64,000 nt of DNA from Spirochaetales bacterium. GTDB lineage: Bacteria; Spirochaetota; Spirochaetia; Sphaerochaetales; Sphaerochaetaceae. Below the pieces are notes generated by a model. That model was given only the letters and a program-made list of their open reading frames with translations. It did not search any database and was not told the origin of the DNA. The translations under genes and the position numbers were made by a program. The stretch is from NCBI GenBank assembly GCA_018433865.1, contig JAHDQJ010000026.1, positions 22,486 through 86,485 on the forward strand. The letters are read 5' to 3'. Shown in pieces: positions 34,202-42,142 of the stretch (the stretch's first letter is position 1; each line of letters begins with the position of its first letter).

Positions 34202-35383
34202 ATGGAAAACCAAGCGGTGTTTGAAAAGACTGAGTATCTGGCGAGAATCAGGAAAGTTCATCACCGCATGGCTGATCTGGACATCGATACCCTCTTGGTG
34301 GTCGATCCGGCGAACATGAACTACCTGTCGGGTTATGACGGATGGTCATTCTATGCACACCAAGGGTTGCTGGTCCGATTGGATGAGGACGTTCCCTATT
34401 GGTTCGGACGGGAACAAGACCGCTCCGGTGCTCTGTTGACGACTTGGTTGCCCGAGGACCATCTGTTCACCTATCCGGAACATTATGTCCAATCGTTCTC
34501 CGATCATACGATGCGATTCGTCGCATCGGTATTGGCCTCGAACCGTTGGGACAAAGGTCGCTTGGGTGTCGAGCTGGATGGGTACTGGTACTCAGCGAAA
34601 AGCCACATCGAACTGCAGCAACGATTGCCCGGGACGACACTCGTCGATGCCGACCGGCTGGTGAATTGGGTCCGTACCTATAAAAGTGAAAAGGAACTGG
34701 TGCTCATGAGGGAGGCTGCATCCATTTGCACGCATGTGATGGAAACCGCTTTCTCTGTCATCAAGGAGGGGGTGCATGAACGATCCGCTGCTGCGGCTGT
34801 CGCAGCGGCACAGATCGAAGGAATCGATGGGATCGGAGGAGATTCCCCCGCCATCTTTCCGATCATGCCCGCAGGCCCGCGTACGGTGGCCGGGCACTTG
34901 ACCTACGACCCACAGAGAGCCTACCGCAACGGAGACATCGTGATGCTCGAACTCTCCGGTTGTCGAAAGCGGTATCACATGCCGCTCTATCGGACGATGT
35001 GCATCGGCAAACCGTCCGCGAATTTGATTTCGATGGCGGCGATTATGGATGATGCCTTCACAGCGTTGCTGGATTGCATCATGCCGGGATCGGTCGCCGA
35101 GACGATCGAACGGCAGTGGCGTGCCATCATGGCACCGCACCATGTACTTGCTCCTGCCCGGGTCGGATACGCCTTCGGGTTGAACTATGTTCCCGATTGG
35201 GGAGAACACACGGTAAATCTCCGGCCCGGGGAAAAGACGGTCTTGGCTGAGCACATGACTATCCATCTGATTGCAAGTTTACGCATTGGTTCCGACGTCT
35301 TCGAGACGAGTGAACCGGTATTGGTTACGGGGAACGGATGCACACGTTTCATGGATGTTCCACGGGCGTTGCACTGTTCATGA
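34202..35383 (+). CDS. M24-fold hydrolase of the creatinase / ectoine hydrolase (DoeA/EutD) type
   Basis: 393 aa, start after GGAGGG. Features of the creatinase/ectoine-hydrolase branch are MNYLSGYDGWSFYAHQG (40-56) in the N-terminal domain, and LELSGCRKRYHMPLYRT and VGYAFGLNYVPDWGEHT in the catalytic domain. As in creatinase, the Asp metal ligands of peptidases are replaced (Glu and Pro/Leu). DoeA opens ectoine to N-acetyl-diaminobutyrate and creatinase splits creatine to sarcosine and urea. The neighbours (EutA-like racemase, Lrp-type regulator) recall ectoine loci, but no DoeB-type deacetylase is adjacent. The substrate class is likely a cyclic amidine or guanidino amino acid. Confidence 0.8.
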   Translation: MENQAVFEKTEYLARIRKVHHRMADLDIDTLLVVDPANMNYLSGYDGWSFYAHQGLLVRLDEDVPYWFGREQDRSGALLTTWLPEDHLFTYPEHYVQSFSDHTMRFVASVLASNRWDKGRLGVELDGYWYSAKSHIELQQRLPGTTLVDADRLVNWVRTYKSEKELVLMREAASICTHVMETAFSVIKEGVHERSAAAAVAAAQIEGIDGIGGDSPAIFPIMPAGPRTVAGHLTYDPQRAYRNGDIVMLELSGCRKRYHMPLYRTMCIGKPSANLISMAAIMDDAFTALLDCIMPGSVAETIERQWRAIMAPHHVLAPARVGYAFGLNYVPDWGEHTVNLRPGEKTVLAEHMTIHLIASLRIGSDVFETSEPVLVTGNGCTRFMDVPRALHCS

Positions 35384-35436
35384 TCACAAACTACACGTTC
35401 GTCGTTATCGAACGTGATACGGGAGGAGAAGAACAC

Positions 35437-36426
35437 ATGAGACTGGGAAAGGACGCTGCGAAATACTTGCTGGAGGTGGGAACACCGGGCAAGTGGGTCA
35501 AGGATGAATACGACGTATCCTTGAAAGACATCATGATCCCGCCGGATTCCGACAAGAAAGCGGATATCGCGTTGCTGGGCATTCCGTATGACACGTCGGT
35601 CATGGGAAGGCGCGGGTGCAAGTTCGGACCGAAAGGGGTGCGCGACGCGCTTGTGTTCAGCGACCTGTATGACGCGGGACTGGACATGGACCTCTCCACC
35701 GACTTCGCGGTCGTGGACTACGGCAACGTGGATGTGATGCAGACGGACGTGCTCGAGACACACCGGAGGGTTGAGCTGGTGGTATCGGAGATCTACAAGA
35801 CGGGAGCCACCCCGGTGATCATCGGCGGGGACCATTCGTTGGCATACCCGGACATCAAGGCCCTGATCAACAGCATCGGCGGGAAGGTCGGAGTCATCAA
35901 CATCGACGGCCACCTCGACGTACGCGTCTCGCACCACGGGGAGATATCGAGCGGGACACCGTTCAGACGACTGATGGAAGAGCCGAAGGAACGGCCGCTC
36001 GATCCGAAGAACTTCGTGGAGCTGGGCATCAACGGCTGGCTGAATTCACGGTTCTACATGGATTACTGCCGCAAGCAGGGCATCAGGGTGATACCTGCCA
36101 GGGAAGTGCACAAGCGGGGAATCGAGGATGCGGTGACCGAGGCCTTGGAGCGCGCCGGAGACGGTACCGATGCCATCTTCCTGAGCATCGACATCGACGG
36201 ACTCGATCTGTCCTGCGCACCCGGAACCTGTGCACCGAATGCGGGCGGATTACTCTCCTACCAGGCGCTCGAGGCTGTCTGGATGATCGGGCAGCATCCC
36301 AAGGCACGCGGCATGGACCTCCTGGAAGTTGCACCCGATCTCGATTCCGTCGGGGTCACCTCGATCATGGCAAGTGCCCTGGTCATGAACTTCCTCGGTG
36401 CCACCAAGAAGAGGCTGAGGGGCTGA
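35437..36426 (+). CDS. Ureohydrolase-family enzyme (agmatinase/arginase-like)
   Basis: 329 aa from ATG 35437 after GGGAGGAG. All six Mn ligands of the family are visible: His133 (GGDHS), Asp157, His159 and Asp161 (IDGHLD, with Gly in place of the usual Ala), Asp252 and Asp254 (SIDIDGLDLSCAPGTCAP). Such enzymes release urea (or formamide) from guanidino (or formimino) compounds such as agmatine, guanidinobutyrate, guanidinopropionate or formiminoglutamate. The last of these is excluded by nothing seen. It follows the M24 gene by 53 bases. Together with a carbamoylase in the cluster, this suggests breakdown of a guanidino or ureido compound. Confidence 0.88.
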   Translation: MRLGKDAAKYLLEVGTPGKWVKDEYDVSLKDIMIPPDSDKKADIALLGIPYDTSVMGRRGCKFGPKGVRDALVFSDLYDAGLDMDLSTDFAVVDYGNVDVMQTDVLETHRRVELVVSEIYKTGATPVIIGGDHSLAYPDIKALINSIGGKVGVINIDGHLDVRVSHHGEISSGTPFRRLMEEPKERPLDPKNFVELGINGWLNSRFYMDYCRKQGIRVIPAREVHKRGIEDAVTEALERAGDGTDAIFLSIDIDGLDLSCAPGTCAPNAGGLLSYQALEAVWMIGQHPKARGMDLLEVAPDLDSVGVTSIMASALVMNFLGATKKRLRG

Positions 36427-36435
36427 GAGCCCCTC
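36417..36435 (+). terminator. Hairpin over the ureohydrolase stop codon
   Basis: GAGGGGCT (36417-36424) and AGCCCCTC (36428-36435) form a perfect 8-bp stem with a 3-base loop, including the TGA stop. Only CACATTT follows, so it is at best a partial terminator between the enzyme genes and the regulator. Confidence 0.45.
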
Positions 36436-36450
36436 CACATTTGGATCATG

Positions 36451-36467
36451 TCCACTAATAATGTGGA
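36451..36467. promoter_or_regulatory. Inverted repeat upstream of the Lrp-type gene
   Basis: TCCAC (36451-36455) and GTGGA (36463-36467) with a 7-base AT-rich centre, about 100 bases before the Lrp/AsnC start. Lrp-family proteins often bind such sites to control their own genes, so this is a plausible but weak candidate. Confidence 0.35.
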
Positions 36468-36562
36468 TTGACCAGAAGAGGAGCATGTACCATGCATGAT
36501 TTATCGATGGGATCAGAAAATCAGAGCATCCATAGGACGAGAAGGGAAGAGGGTGACGCATT

Positions 36563-37021
36563 ATGAAAGAATCGGGAAACGATGCTTCCAAGATTGATCA
36601 GACGGATCTGAAGATCATAGAGATCCTTCAGGAGGATGGCAGGACGGCAAACAACGAGATTGCTGCAAGACTCTCCTTGTCAGAGGGTACGATCCGCAAT
36701 CGAATCGCCAAACTGGTCAAGCACAATTACCTCAAGGTCCGAGGATTGATCAATCCTTCGAAGTTCATCGACAAGCAGTTGGTTTACCTGCTCCTTTCCG
36801 TTCCTTTGCGCCAGGGATGGATGAATATAGGAGAGAAACTTGCGCAACTTCCTGAGGTGCGTTCGGTGAGCCTGCTCACCGGCAGGTTCGACATGTTGCT
36901 CGAGGTGTTCATCGCACCATCGGAACTCGCCGAATTCATCAGTGAGAAGATCGGGATTCTCGAAGGAGTCAATTCCACGGAGAGTATCATGGTATTGAAA
37001 CAGTTCAACAAGTGGATTTGA
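36563..37021 (+). CDS. Lrp/AsnC-family transcriptional regulator
   Basis: 152 aa with the typical N-terminal helix-turn-helix (about 10-60: DQTDLKIIEILQEDGRTANN, EIAARLSLSEGTIRNRIAKL) and a C-terminal RAM domain for amino-acid binding and octamer formation. Its position inside the catabolic cluster suggests it senses the amino-acid-like substrate or product, as DoeX does in ectoine loci. Spacing of 136 bases upstream and 63 downstream allows separate promoters. Confidence 0.88.
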   Translation: MKESGNDASKIDQTDLKIIEILQEDGRTANNEIAARLSLSEGTIRNRIAKLVKHNYLKVRGLINPSKFIDKQLVYLLLSVPLRQGWMNIGEKLAQLPEVRSVSLLTGRFDMLLEVFIAPSELAEFISEKIGILEGVNSTESIMVLKQFNKWI

Positions 37022-37084
37022 CACACCTGTGCGGATCGGTGCTACCAGGACAGAGACTATGAGAAGAAAGGACGTACGATCAAC

Positions 37085-38335
37085 ATGAGCAATACCGACA
37101 ACAGCATGATGGTAAACCTGGAGAGGATGCTTCGTGACTTGGATGAGGTGAATTCCTTCTCCACCGATTTTCATGGCAATGCCGATGGAATCACCCGACG
37201 CAGTTTCACTGATGAGGATACCAAGGCTCGCTCTTGGCTGGTCAGGAAACTCCAGGATGTCGGATTGGAAGTCTCCGTGGATGGATTTGGCAATGTACGC
37301 GGATTGTTGCCGGGCGAGGGTAAGATCGTGGTGACCGGTTCCCATCTGGATACCATTCCCAACGGAGGCCCATACGATGGGATCCTGGGTGTCATATCGG
37401 CTCTCGAGGCAATTCGGGTCATCAAGGAACGGAACTTGTCAGTCACCCATCCCATCGAGTTGGTGGCGTTCACCGATGAGGAGGAGCGGTTCATGAGCTT
37501 CCTCGGCAGCTATGCCTACACAGGTGACCTGGACGCGAACCTGGTGAAAACCCTTGCCGACAGTGATGGGATCCCCCTGCAGGAATGCATGCACAAACAG
37601 GGCTTCGACCCGGATACCGCGACACACACCAGCAAGGTGGATCTTGATCGCATCGAAGCTTTCGTCGAGCTTCATGTGGAGCAGGGACCCCTCTTGGAGA
37701 TGAAGGGTATCGATATCGGGGTGGTCGATACCGTCAAAGGGAACTACCGCTACGCAATCACGATCGCAGGGAAACCCGATCATGCCGGATTCCCGATGGA
37801 GGGGCGTTCCGATGCGTTCCTTGCATTGCACGGATTGCTGACAAGGATTCTCGCCCTGGCGAGAGTGTACGAACGAAGCGGACTGCTCTATACCGTGGGG
37901 GATGTGAAGGTTTTCCCTGGATTGGAGAATGTCGTGCCTGGCAAGGCCTACTGCTCCATCGATCTCCGGGTGAAGGATGGGAACATCCTGACTGAGCTTG
38001 ATCGGAACATCACCTCTTTTATCGAAGAGATGATGCGTGATGGTCAGTTCACCGTCCATACGGAGATGATCTTGAAATTGGATCCCGTTCCCATGGATGA
38101 ACGCATCTGCAAGGCCATCGAAACAAGTGCTGCGGAAGCGGGCATCACCCACATGCGCATGAGCAGCGGCGCAGGACACGATGCCCAGGTCCTGGCCGGG
38201 CATGTCCCGACTGCAATGATCTTCGTGCCGAGCAAGGATGGCAAGAGTCACCGTCCCGACGAATACACCGCGCCCGAGGATATACGCAAGGGCGCAGAGG
38301 TATTGCTCAGGACACTTTTCAACCTTGCACGGTGA
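37085..38335 (+). CDS. M20-family amidohydrolase (N-carbamoyl-L-amino-acid hydrolase / allantoate amidohydrolase type)
   Basis: A 416-aa zinc hydrolase. Motifs are GSHLDTIPNGGPYDGILGV (metal His and bridging Asp), FTDEEERF (catalytic Glu and metal Glu), ELHVEQGPLLE (metal His), SSGAGHDAQ and GKSHRPDEYT (last metal His). These define the carbamoylase/allantoate/ureidoglycolate branch, which removes a carbamoyl or ureido group releasing CO2 and ammonia. The start has AAAGGA 12 bases ahead, a long spacing. It completes the cluster and is the strongest sign that the substrate contains a ureido or similar group. It ends overlapping the convergent flavoprotein gene by 17 bases. Confidence 0.88.
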   Translation: MSNTDNSMMVNLERMLRDLDEVNSFSTDFHGNADGITRRSFTDEDTKARSWLVRKLQDVGLEVSVDGFGNVRGLLPGEGKIVVTGSHLDTIPNGGPYDGILGVISALEAIRVIKERNLSVTHPIELVAFTDEEERFMSFLGSYAYTGDLDANLVKTLADSDGIPLQECMHKQGFDPDTATHTSKVDLDRIEAFVELHVEQGPLLEMKGIDIGVVDTVKGNYRYAITIAGKPDHAGFPMEGRSDAFLALHGLLTRILALARVYERSGLLYTVGDVKVFPGLENVVPGKAYCSIDLRVKDGNILTELDRNITSFIEEMMRDGQFTVHTEMILKLDPVPMDERICKAIETSAAEAGITHMRMSSGAGHDAQVLAGHVPTAMIFVPSKDGKSHRPDEYTAPEDIRKGAEVLLRTLFNLAR

Positions 38336-38915
38336 AGGAACGGGCGAAAGCTGATCCCGCGTCGAATGCCTTCTTGAGATCCACGGCGTTCGATGCGGCT
38401 GAGTTTGCCTTGAAGTGACCGGTGAACGCCAGCATGTCCTGCACCTCATAGCCGATCACCTTGATCGCATCGCGCATGCAGGTGATGTTATGCGTCATCT
38501 CCTCCGGGTTCACTTGCTCACACACGCCGAATACCAAGGCTTTCTTTCCTCTGTTCGCCAGTCGTGAGCTGTACGGCCCCGGCCTGACCTCGCCGAAATC
38601 GAAAAACGGATACATACGGTCGATGAAGGCCTTCATCCAGGGAGTCATGTCGTAATTATAGGTGGGCGAACCGAGGATGATTCCCTCAGCCTCATCGAGC
38701 AACGGATACAACAGATGCATCCCGTCGAAAAACTGGGTGCAAGTCTTGTCCTTCCTGCACCGTTCACATCCGATGCAGTTCTCGATGTGATAGGAAGGCA
38801 AATGGATGAAAGTGATTTCGGCTCCAGCGGATTCAGCTCCCCTGAGCATTTCGGTCATGAGTGTTTTCGTGTTGCCATTCTTGCGAGGACTTCCGTTGAA
38901 TCCGATGATCTTCAT
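38319..38915 (-). CDS. NAD(P)H-dependent flavodoxin-fold oxidoreductase
   Basis: 198 aa from ATG 38915 (AAGGAG 9 bases ahead). The N terminus KIIGFNGSPRKNGNTKTL is the FMN-phosphate loop of the NADPH-dependent FMN reductase family. CIGCERCRKDKTC in the first half is the cysteine cluster of the iron-sulfur-flavoprotein-like subgroup, and GSPTYNYDMTPWMKAFIDR is also typical. Such proteins reduce quinones, azo or nitro compounds or carry electrons. No partner is apparent; the gene is alone on its strand between the M20 gene and thpR. Confidence 0.85.
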   Translation of the reverse strand: MKIIGFNGSPRKNGNTKTLMTEMLRGAESAGAEITFIHLPSYHIENCIGCERCRKDKTCTQFFDGMHLLYPLLDEAEGIILGSPTYNYDMTPWMKAFIDRMYPFFDFGEVRPGPYSSRLANRGKKALVFGVCEQVNPEEMTHNITCMRDAIKVIGYEVQDMLAFTGHFKANSAASNAVDLKKAFDAGSAFARSFTVQG

Positions 38916-39000
38916 GATGGGCATCTCCTTTGGTGTGCCCATTCTCTCATGAACATCAGCACAACTCAACGGAAAATCATCGATGAAAGAAGGAGAATCC

Positions 39001-39540
39001 TCATCGTCCCAAGTCGTGGCCATGCAACTCGATGTACGTGAGTTTCCCTTCGATCCTGGTCGATTCCATCACGCTGATCCGCCCGACGGTCATCCTGATG
39101 GGCTTGATCGGATCCAAGAGTTCCCGAACAGCGTGGGCATCAGGCATGCGAACCTGGCGGGCGAGCGTGATGTGTGCGGCGAACGGTCTGTTGTCGAGCG
39201 TGAATCCGGCTTCCTGAAACCGTGAGTCCAAGAGTGACTGCAATGTAAGAAGCACTGGGTTTCGGTAGACTCCGGCCCACCAGATATCGCTGCCGGAACG
39301 GGCGAAGCGGCCAAGGGTGTCGATCACAAGGGGAAAGGGCGGAATGTCTAGGGAGTCGACGATCCCGGTGATGCGCGGAAGATCGGAGGGTGGTAGTTCG
39401 CCAAGGAATGCGAGGGTGAGATGGAGATTGTCCCGATGACTGAAATTGCCAGAGGAGGCAACTGAGCTGATCCTCCTCTGGTGTTCCAGCAATACGGTGC
39501 GTACTTCGGTGGAAACATCGATGGCCACGAACAACCGCAT
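39001..39540 (-). CDS. thpR: RNA 2',3'-cyclic phosphodiesterase (ThpR/LigT)
   Basis: A 179-aa member of the 2H phosphoesterase family, with the two catalytic motifs HLTLAF (His40, Thr42) and HITLAR (His124, Thr126) and the conserved start MRLFVAIDV. It opens 2',3'-cyclic phosphates on RNA ends; the same family includes reversible 2'-5' RNA ligases. It follows the 2-hydroxyacid dehydrogenase gene by 42 bases and may be its distal co-transcribed gene, without a clear metabolic link. Confidence 0.88.
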   Translation of the reverse strand: MRLFVAIDVSTEVRTVLLEHQRRISSVASSGNFSHRDNLHLTLAFLGELPPSDLPRITGIVDSLDIPPFPLVIDTLGRFARSGSDIWWAGVYRNPVLLTLQSLLDSRFQEAGFTLDNRPFAAHITLARQVRMPDAHAVRELLDPIKPIRMTVGRISVMESTRIEGKLTYIELHGHDLGR

Positions 39541-39582
39541 GTCCGATACTCCTGGGGCGCCTGTGACGACGCCCCATCCCGA

Positions 39583-40608
39583 TCACTTCACCGGCTTGCT
39601 CGCCAGTCGTGAGACGATTTCCGGTTGTGCAGGCTGCATCCGTACCGGTGCGAGGTTCTTCATGATCAGCTCGAAGTCGTCCACGAGCATCTCGCCGATC
39701 ATATGGAATGCCTGGGGGATTCCTCCCGCACGGTGCGGCGAGAGCAGCACATGCGAAGCATTCCTGATCGGATGGTCCTTCGCACACGGTTCGGTGGGGA
39801 ACACATCGGTAGCGGCCTTGAACCGGCCGATCGTGACCTGACGGGTGAACTCATCGAAATCGACGACCGCGGCCCTACTCATCAGCATGACGGCAGCTGA
39901 GGACCTGATCAGGTCGAACTCCCGCTTGCCGAGGAACCCCTTGTTCTCATTGGTGACACCGGCGAGGATGAACAGGAAGTCGCTGGTGGAAAGCACCTCA
40001 TCGAGTGAAGCGGGTTCGCACCCGTGCTCCCGTATCACGCTCTCGGGAAGCCAAGGATCATACACCTTCACCGGACAGCCGAACGGAACGAGCAAAGGGC
40101 GGAGGCTCCTGCCCAGCAGTCCGAATCCGATCAGTCCGACGGAGGCCCCGGTCAGCATGCGTGATTCAGTATTCCCCGCAAGTACATAGCGTTCCGTTCC
40201 TTCCTTGAACCGCATGTGTTCCCACGTGATCCCGCGTGCGAGGTCGATTGCCATCGCCAAGGCCATCTCCGCTACAGGCCGTGCGTAGACCGCACCGCAG
40301 TTGAGCACACGGATGTTCCGCCTGAAACACTCGGCGTAATCGATGTTCTGGTAAAAATTCCCTTCCACATTGAAGATGACCCTGAGATTGGGGGCCTTGT
40401 CCAACCGCTCCTTCGGCATCGCCGTCTGGCCGATGATCGCCACCGCCTCGGGAAGGAGGGAGTCGAACTGTGCGCCGTCCATGTGTTCCTCGTCGGAGGA
40501 GACGACATCGGCCACTTTCGTCAGTCTTTCCCAAGTCTCTTTCGTGAAGATCCTCTCCAGTGTCTGCGGAAACGGGTCCGCGATGATAAGGTGTTTCTTT
40601 CCTGCCAT
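39583..40608 (-). CDS. D-isomer-specific 2-hydroxyacid dehydrogenase
   Basis: A 341-aa protein. The NAD-binding core reads GFGLLGRSLRPLLVPFGCPVK, VYDPW, then SSAAVMLMSRAAVVDFDEFT and LLSPHRAGGIPQAF. The catalytic His of the PHRAG motif is present, unlike in the family member at 32340. It would interconvert a 2-keto and a D-2-hydroxy acid in the cytoplasm. It lies 10 bases after the FGGY kinase in the minus-strand arm of the pentose locus, so it may handle a sugar acid or glycolaldehyde/glycolate-type side product. The role is inferred from position. Confidence 0.85.
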   Translation of the reverse strand: MAGKKHLIIADPFPQTLERIFTKETWERLTKVADVVSSDEEHMDGAQFDSLLPEAVAIIGQTAMPKERLDKAPNLRVIFNVEGNFYQNIDYAECFRRNIRVLNCGAVYARPVAEMALAMAIDLARGITWEHMRFKEGTERYVLAGNTESRMLTGASVGLIGFGLLGRSLRPLLVPFGCPVKVYDPWLPESVIREHGCEPASLDEVLSTSDFLFILAGVTNENKGFLGKREFDLIRSSAAVMLMSRAAVVDFDEFTRQVTIGRFKAATDVFPTEPCAKDHPIRNASHVLLSPHRAGGIPQAFHMIGEMLVDDFELIMKNLAPVRMQPAQPEIVSRLASKPVK

Positions 40609-40618
40609 GGTATCTCCC

Positions 40619-42142
40619 TCAGCTTCTCACGCTGAAATCTTTCCACATCGGTTCCAATGCCTTGGATACCAACTCATACAATGCGAATTTTTCCCGATAG
40701 ATTGCACAAGCCTCGCCATCGGGGGTGGAACGCCCGGTGATCCGGACCATGTGCCGTGCCGCCTCCGCAAGATCCTTGTAGGTTCCGCTGGCCACCGCTG
40801 CGGCCATTGCGCAACCGAGAGCTCCCAGCTCCGCGGTATCCACGGTCTCGATCGGCAACTCGAACACATCGCAGAATATCTGAGTCCACAGGGGACTTGC
40901 GGTCACTCCGCCTGCGAGCCTGATCGACGCGGTAGCGCTGCGGTTCGCGAGCAGGCGTTCGAGATGCACCTTATGGCCGAATGCGATGCCCTCCATGACC
41001 GCACGTATCATGTGCGCACGTGTGTGGTGACTGCCGAGCCCGATCAGCGAAGCTTTCGCCTGGGCATCATAGTTCGATCCATAGAGGTAGGGAAGGAAGA
41101 TGATCCGTTGGTCCGCAGGACCGACCGTCGCGGCCAAGCGATCGCAATAGGCATACGGATGGATGCCCAGCTTAGCCGCTTGTGCCCGTTCCTCGGCGAG
41201 GAACGTCTCGACGAACCATGCGTGATTGCTCGCCGACGTGGGGGAGCTCTCCTCGATAAGGTAGTAATCCTCCATGCAGTACAGTGAGTTCATCATCACG
41301 CTGCGGTCGAGCACCGGACGGCGGCTGATGTACTCGTTGATGCTCCAGGTTCCCGCGATGACTGCCACATGGTCCTCGTTGGTGATATCCATCGCGATCG
41401 CACATGCATCGATGTCGAACATGCCTCCCGCGACCGGTGTGCCTTCGGTGAGGTTCGTCGCGGCAGCCGCCTCCTTGGTGATATGACCGCACAACTGCGA
41501 CGATCCGACCAGAGGGGGGAGGGCTCCATGCAGATCCCCAAGCCCGAACTCATCCAACAGGGAACGGTCGAAGGCTTTCGTCTTGCAGTTGAGGAGGTTG
41601 CTTCCCGAATAATCGGTGATTTCTGCGAACGCTTCGCCGGTCAGGCGGAATCGGATATAATCCTTGACCTCGAAAATCCACTTGATCCGATCCAACCGCC
41701 CGGGCTCATGATCCTTGATCCAATTCAACAAGCTGACAGGCTGACACGCGAGTATGCTCTGGAAGGTCTTTTCGAACACCCTGTCGGCGGTTCCGTCTTC
41801 CTGCCAGCGCTTGGGGTATTCCCATGCCCGGGTATCGGTGGAGATGATGCCGTTCCCGAGCGGCCGGTCATCCTTGCCCCAGAGATAGAGACCCTTGCCA
41901 TGGCCGGTACATGCTACACCCTTGATGTCCTTGCCCTGCAATCCGCTCTTCGCGATCGCCTTTGCGATCGTGGATGCAGTCACCTGCCACAGCTCTTCCA
42001 TATCACGTTCGGTGTGTCCTGCATGAGGGGTGAGCATCCGTACGGTCGATGATGCTTGGGCTACCAAATTACCCATCTCATCAAAGATCGCGGCCTTGCT
42101 CACCGTTCCTCCGTTGTCGACTCCCAAAAAGTATTGTTTCAT
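40619..42142 (-). CDS. FGGY-family carbohydrate kinase (xylulokinase / L-xylulose kinase-like)
   Basis: 507 aa from ATG 42142, which overlaps the upstream M24-like gene by 4 bases (ATGA). The N-terminal phosphate loop is YFLGVDNGGTVSKAAIFDE. The FGGY-type hinge GTPVAGGMFDIDACA and the C-terminal ATP site LAGGVTASPLWTQIFCDVF and LGALGCAMAAAV are present. With an UlaE-like 3-epimerase and AraD-like 4-epimerase in the same locus, the expected substrate is L-xylulose (as for LyxK), giving L-xylulose 5-phosphate. D-xylulose or L-ribulose are alternatives. Confidence 0.87.
   Translation of the reverse strand: MKQYFLGVDNGGTVSKAAIFDEMGNLVAQASSTVRMLTPHAGHTERDMEELWQVTASTIAKAIAKSGLQGKDIKGVACTGHGKGLYLWGKDDRPLGNGIISTDTRAWEYPKRWQEDGTADRVFEKTFQSILACQPVSLLNWIKDHEPGRLDRIKWIFEVKDYIRFRLTGEAFAEITDYSGSNLLNCKTKAFDRSLLDEFGLGDLHGALPPLVGSSQLCGHITKEAAAATNLTEGTPVAGGMFDIDACAIAMDITNEDHVAVIAGTWSINEYISRRPVLDRSVMMNSLYCMEDYYLIEESSPTSASNHAWFVETFLAEERAQAAKLGIHPYAYCDRLAATVGPADQRIIFLPYLYGSNYDAQAKASLIGLGSHHTRAHMIRAVMEGIAFGHKVHLERLLANRSATASIRLAGGVTASPLWTQIFCDVFELPIETVDTAELGALGCAMAAAVASGTYKDLAEAARHMVRITGRSTPDGEACAIYREKFALYELVSKALEPMWKDFSVRS

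Noticed and set aside
34202..38335. Firm assignment as an ectoine-degradation operon
   Set aside because: The racemase, M24 and Lrp genes fit, but DoeB/EutE, EutB and EutC are missing and ureohydrolase and carbamoylase are extra, so the name would overstate the evidence.
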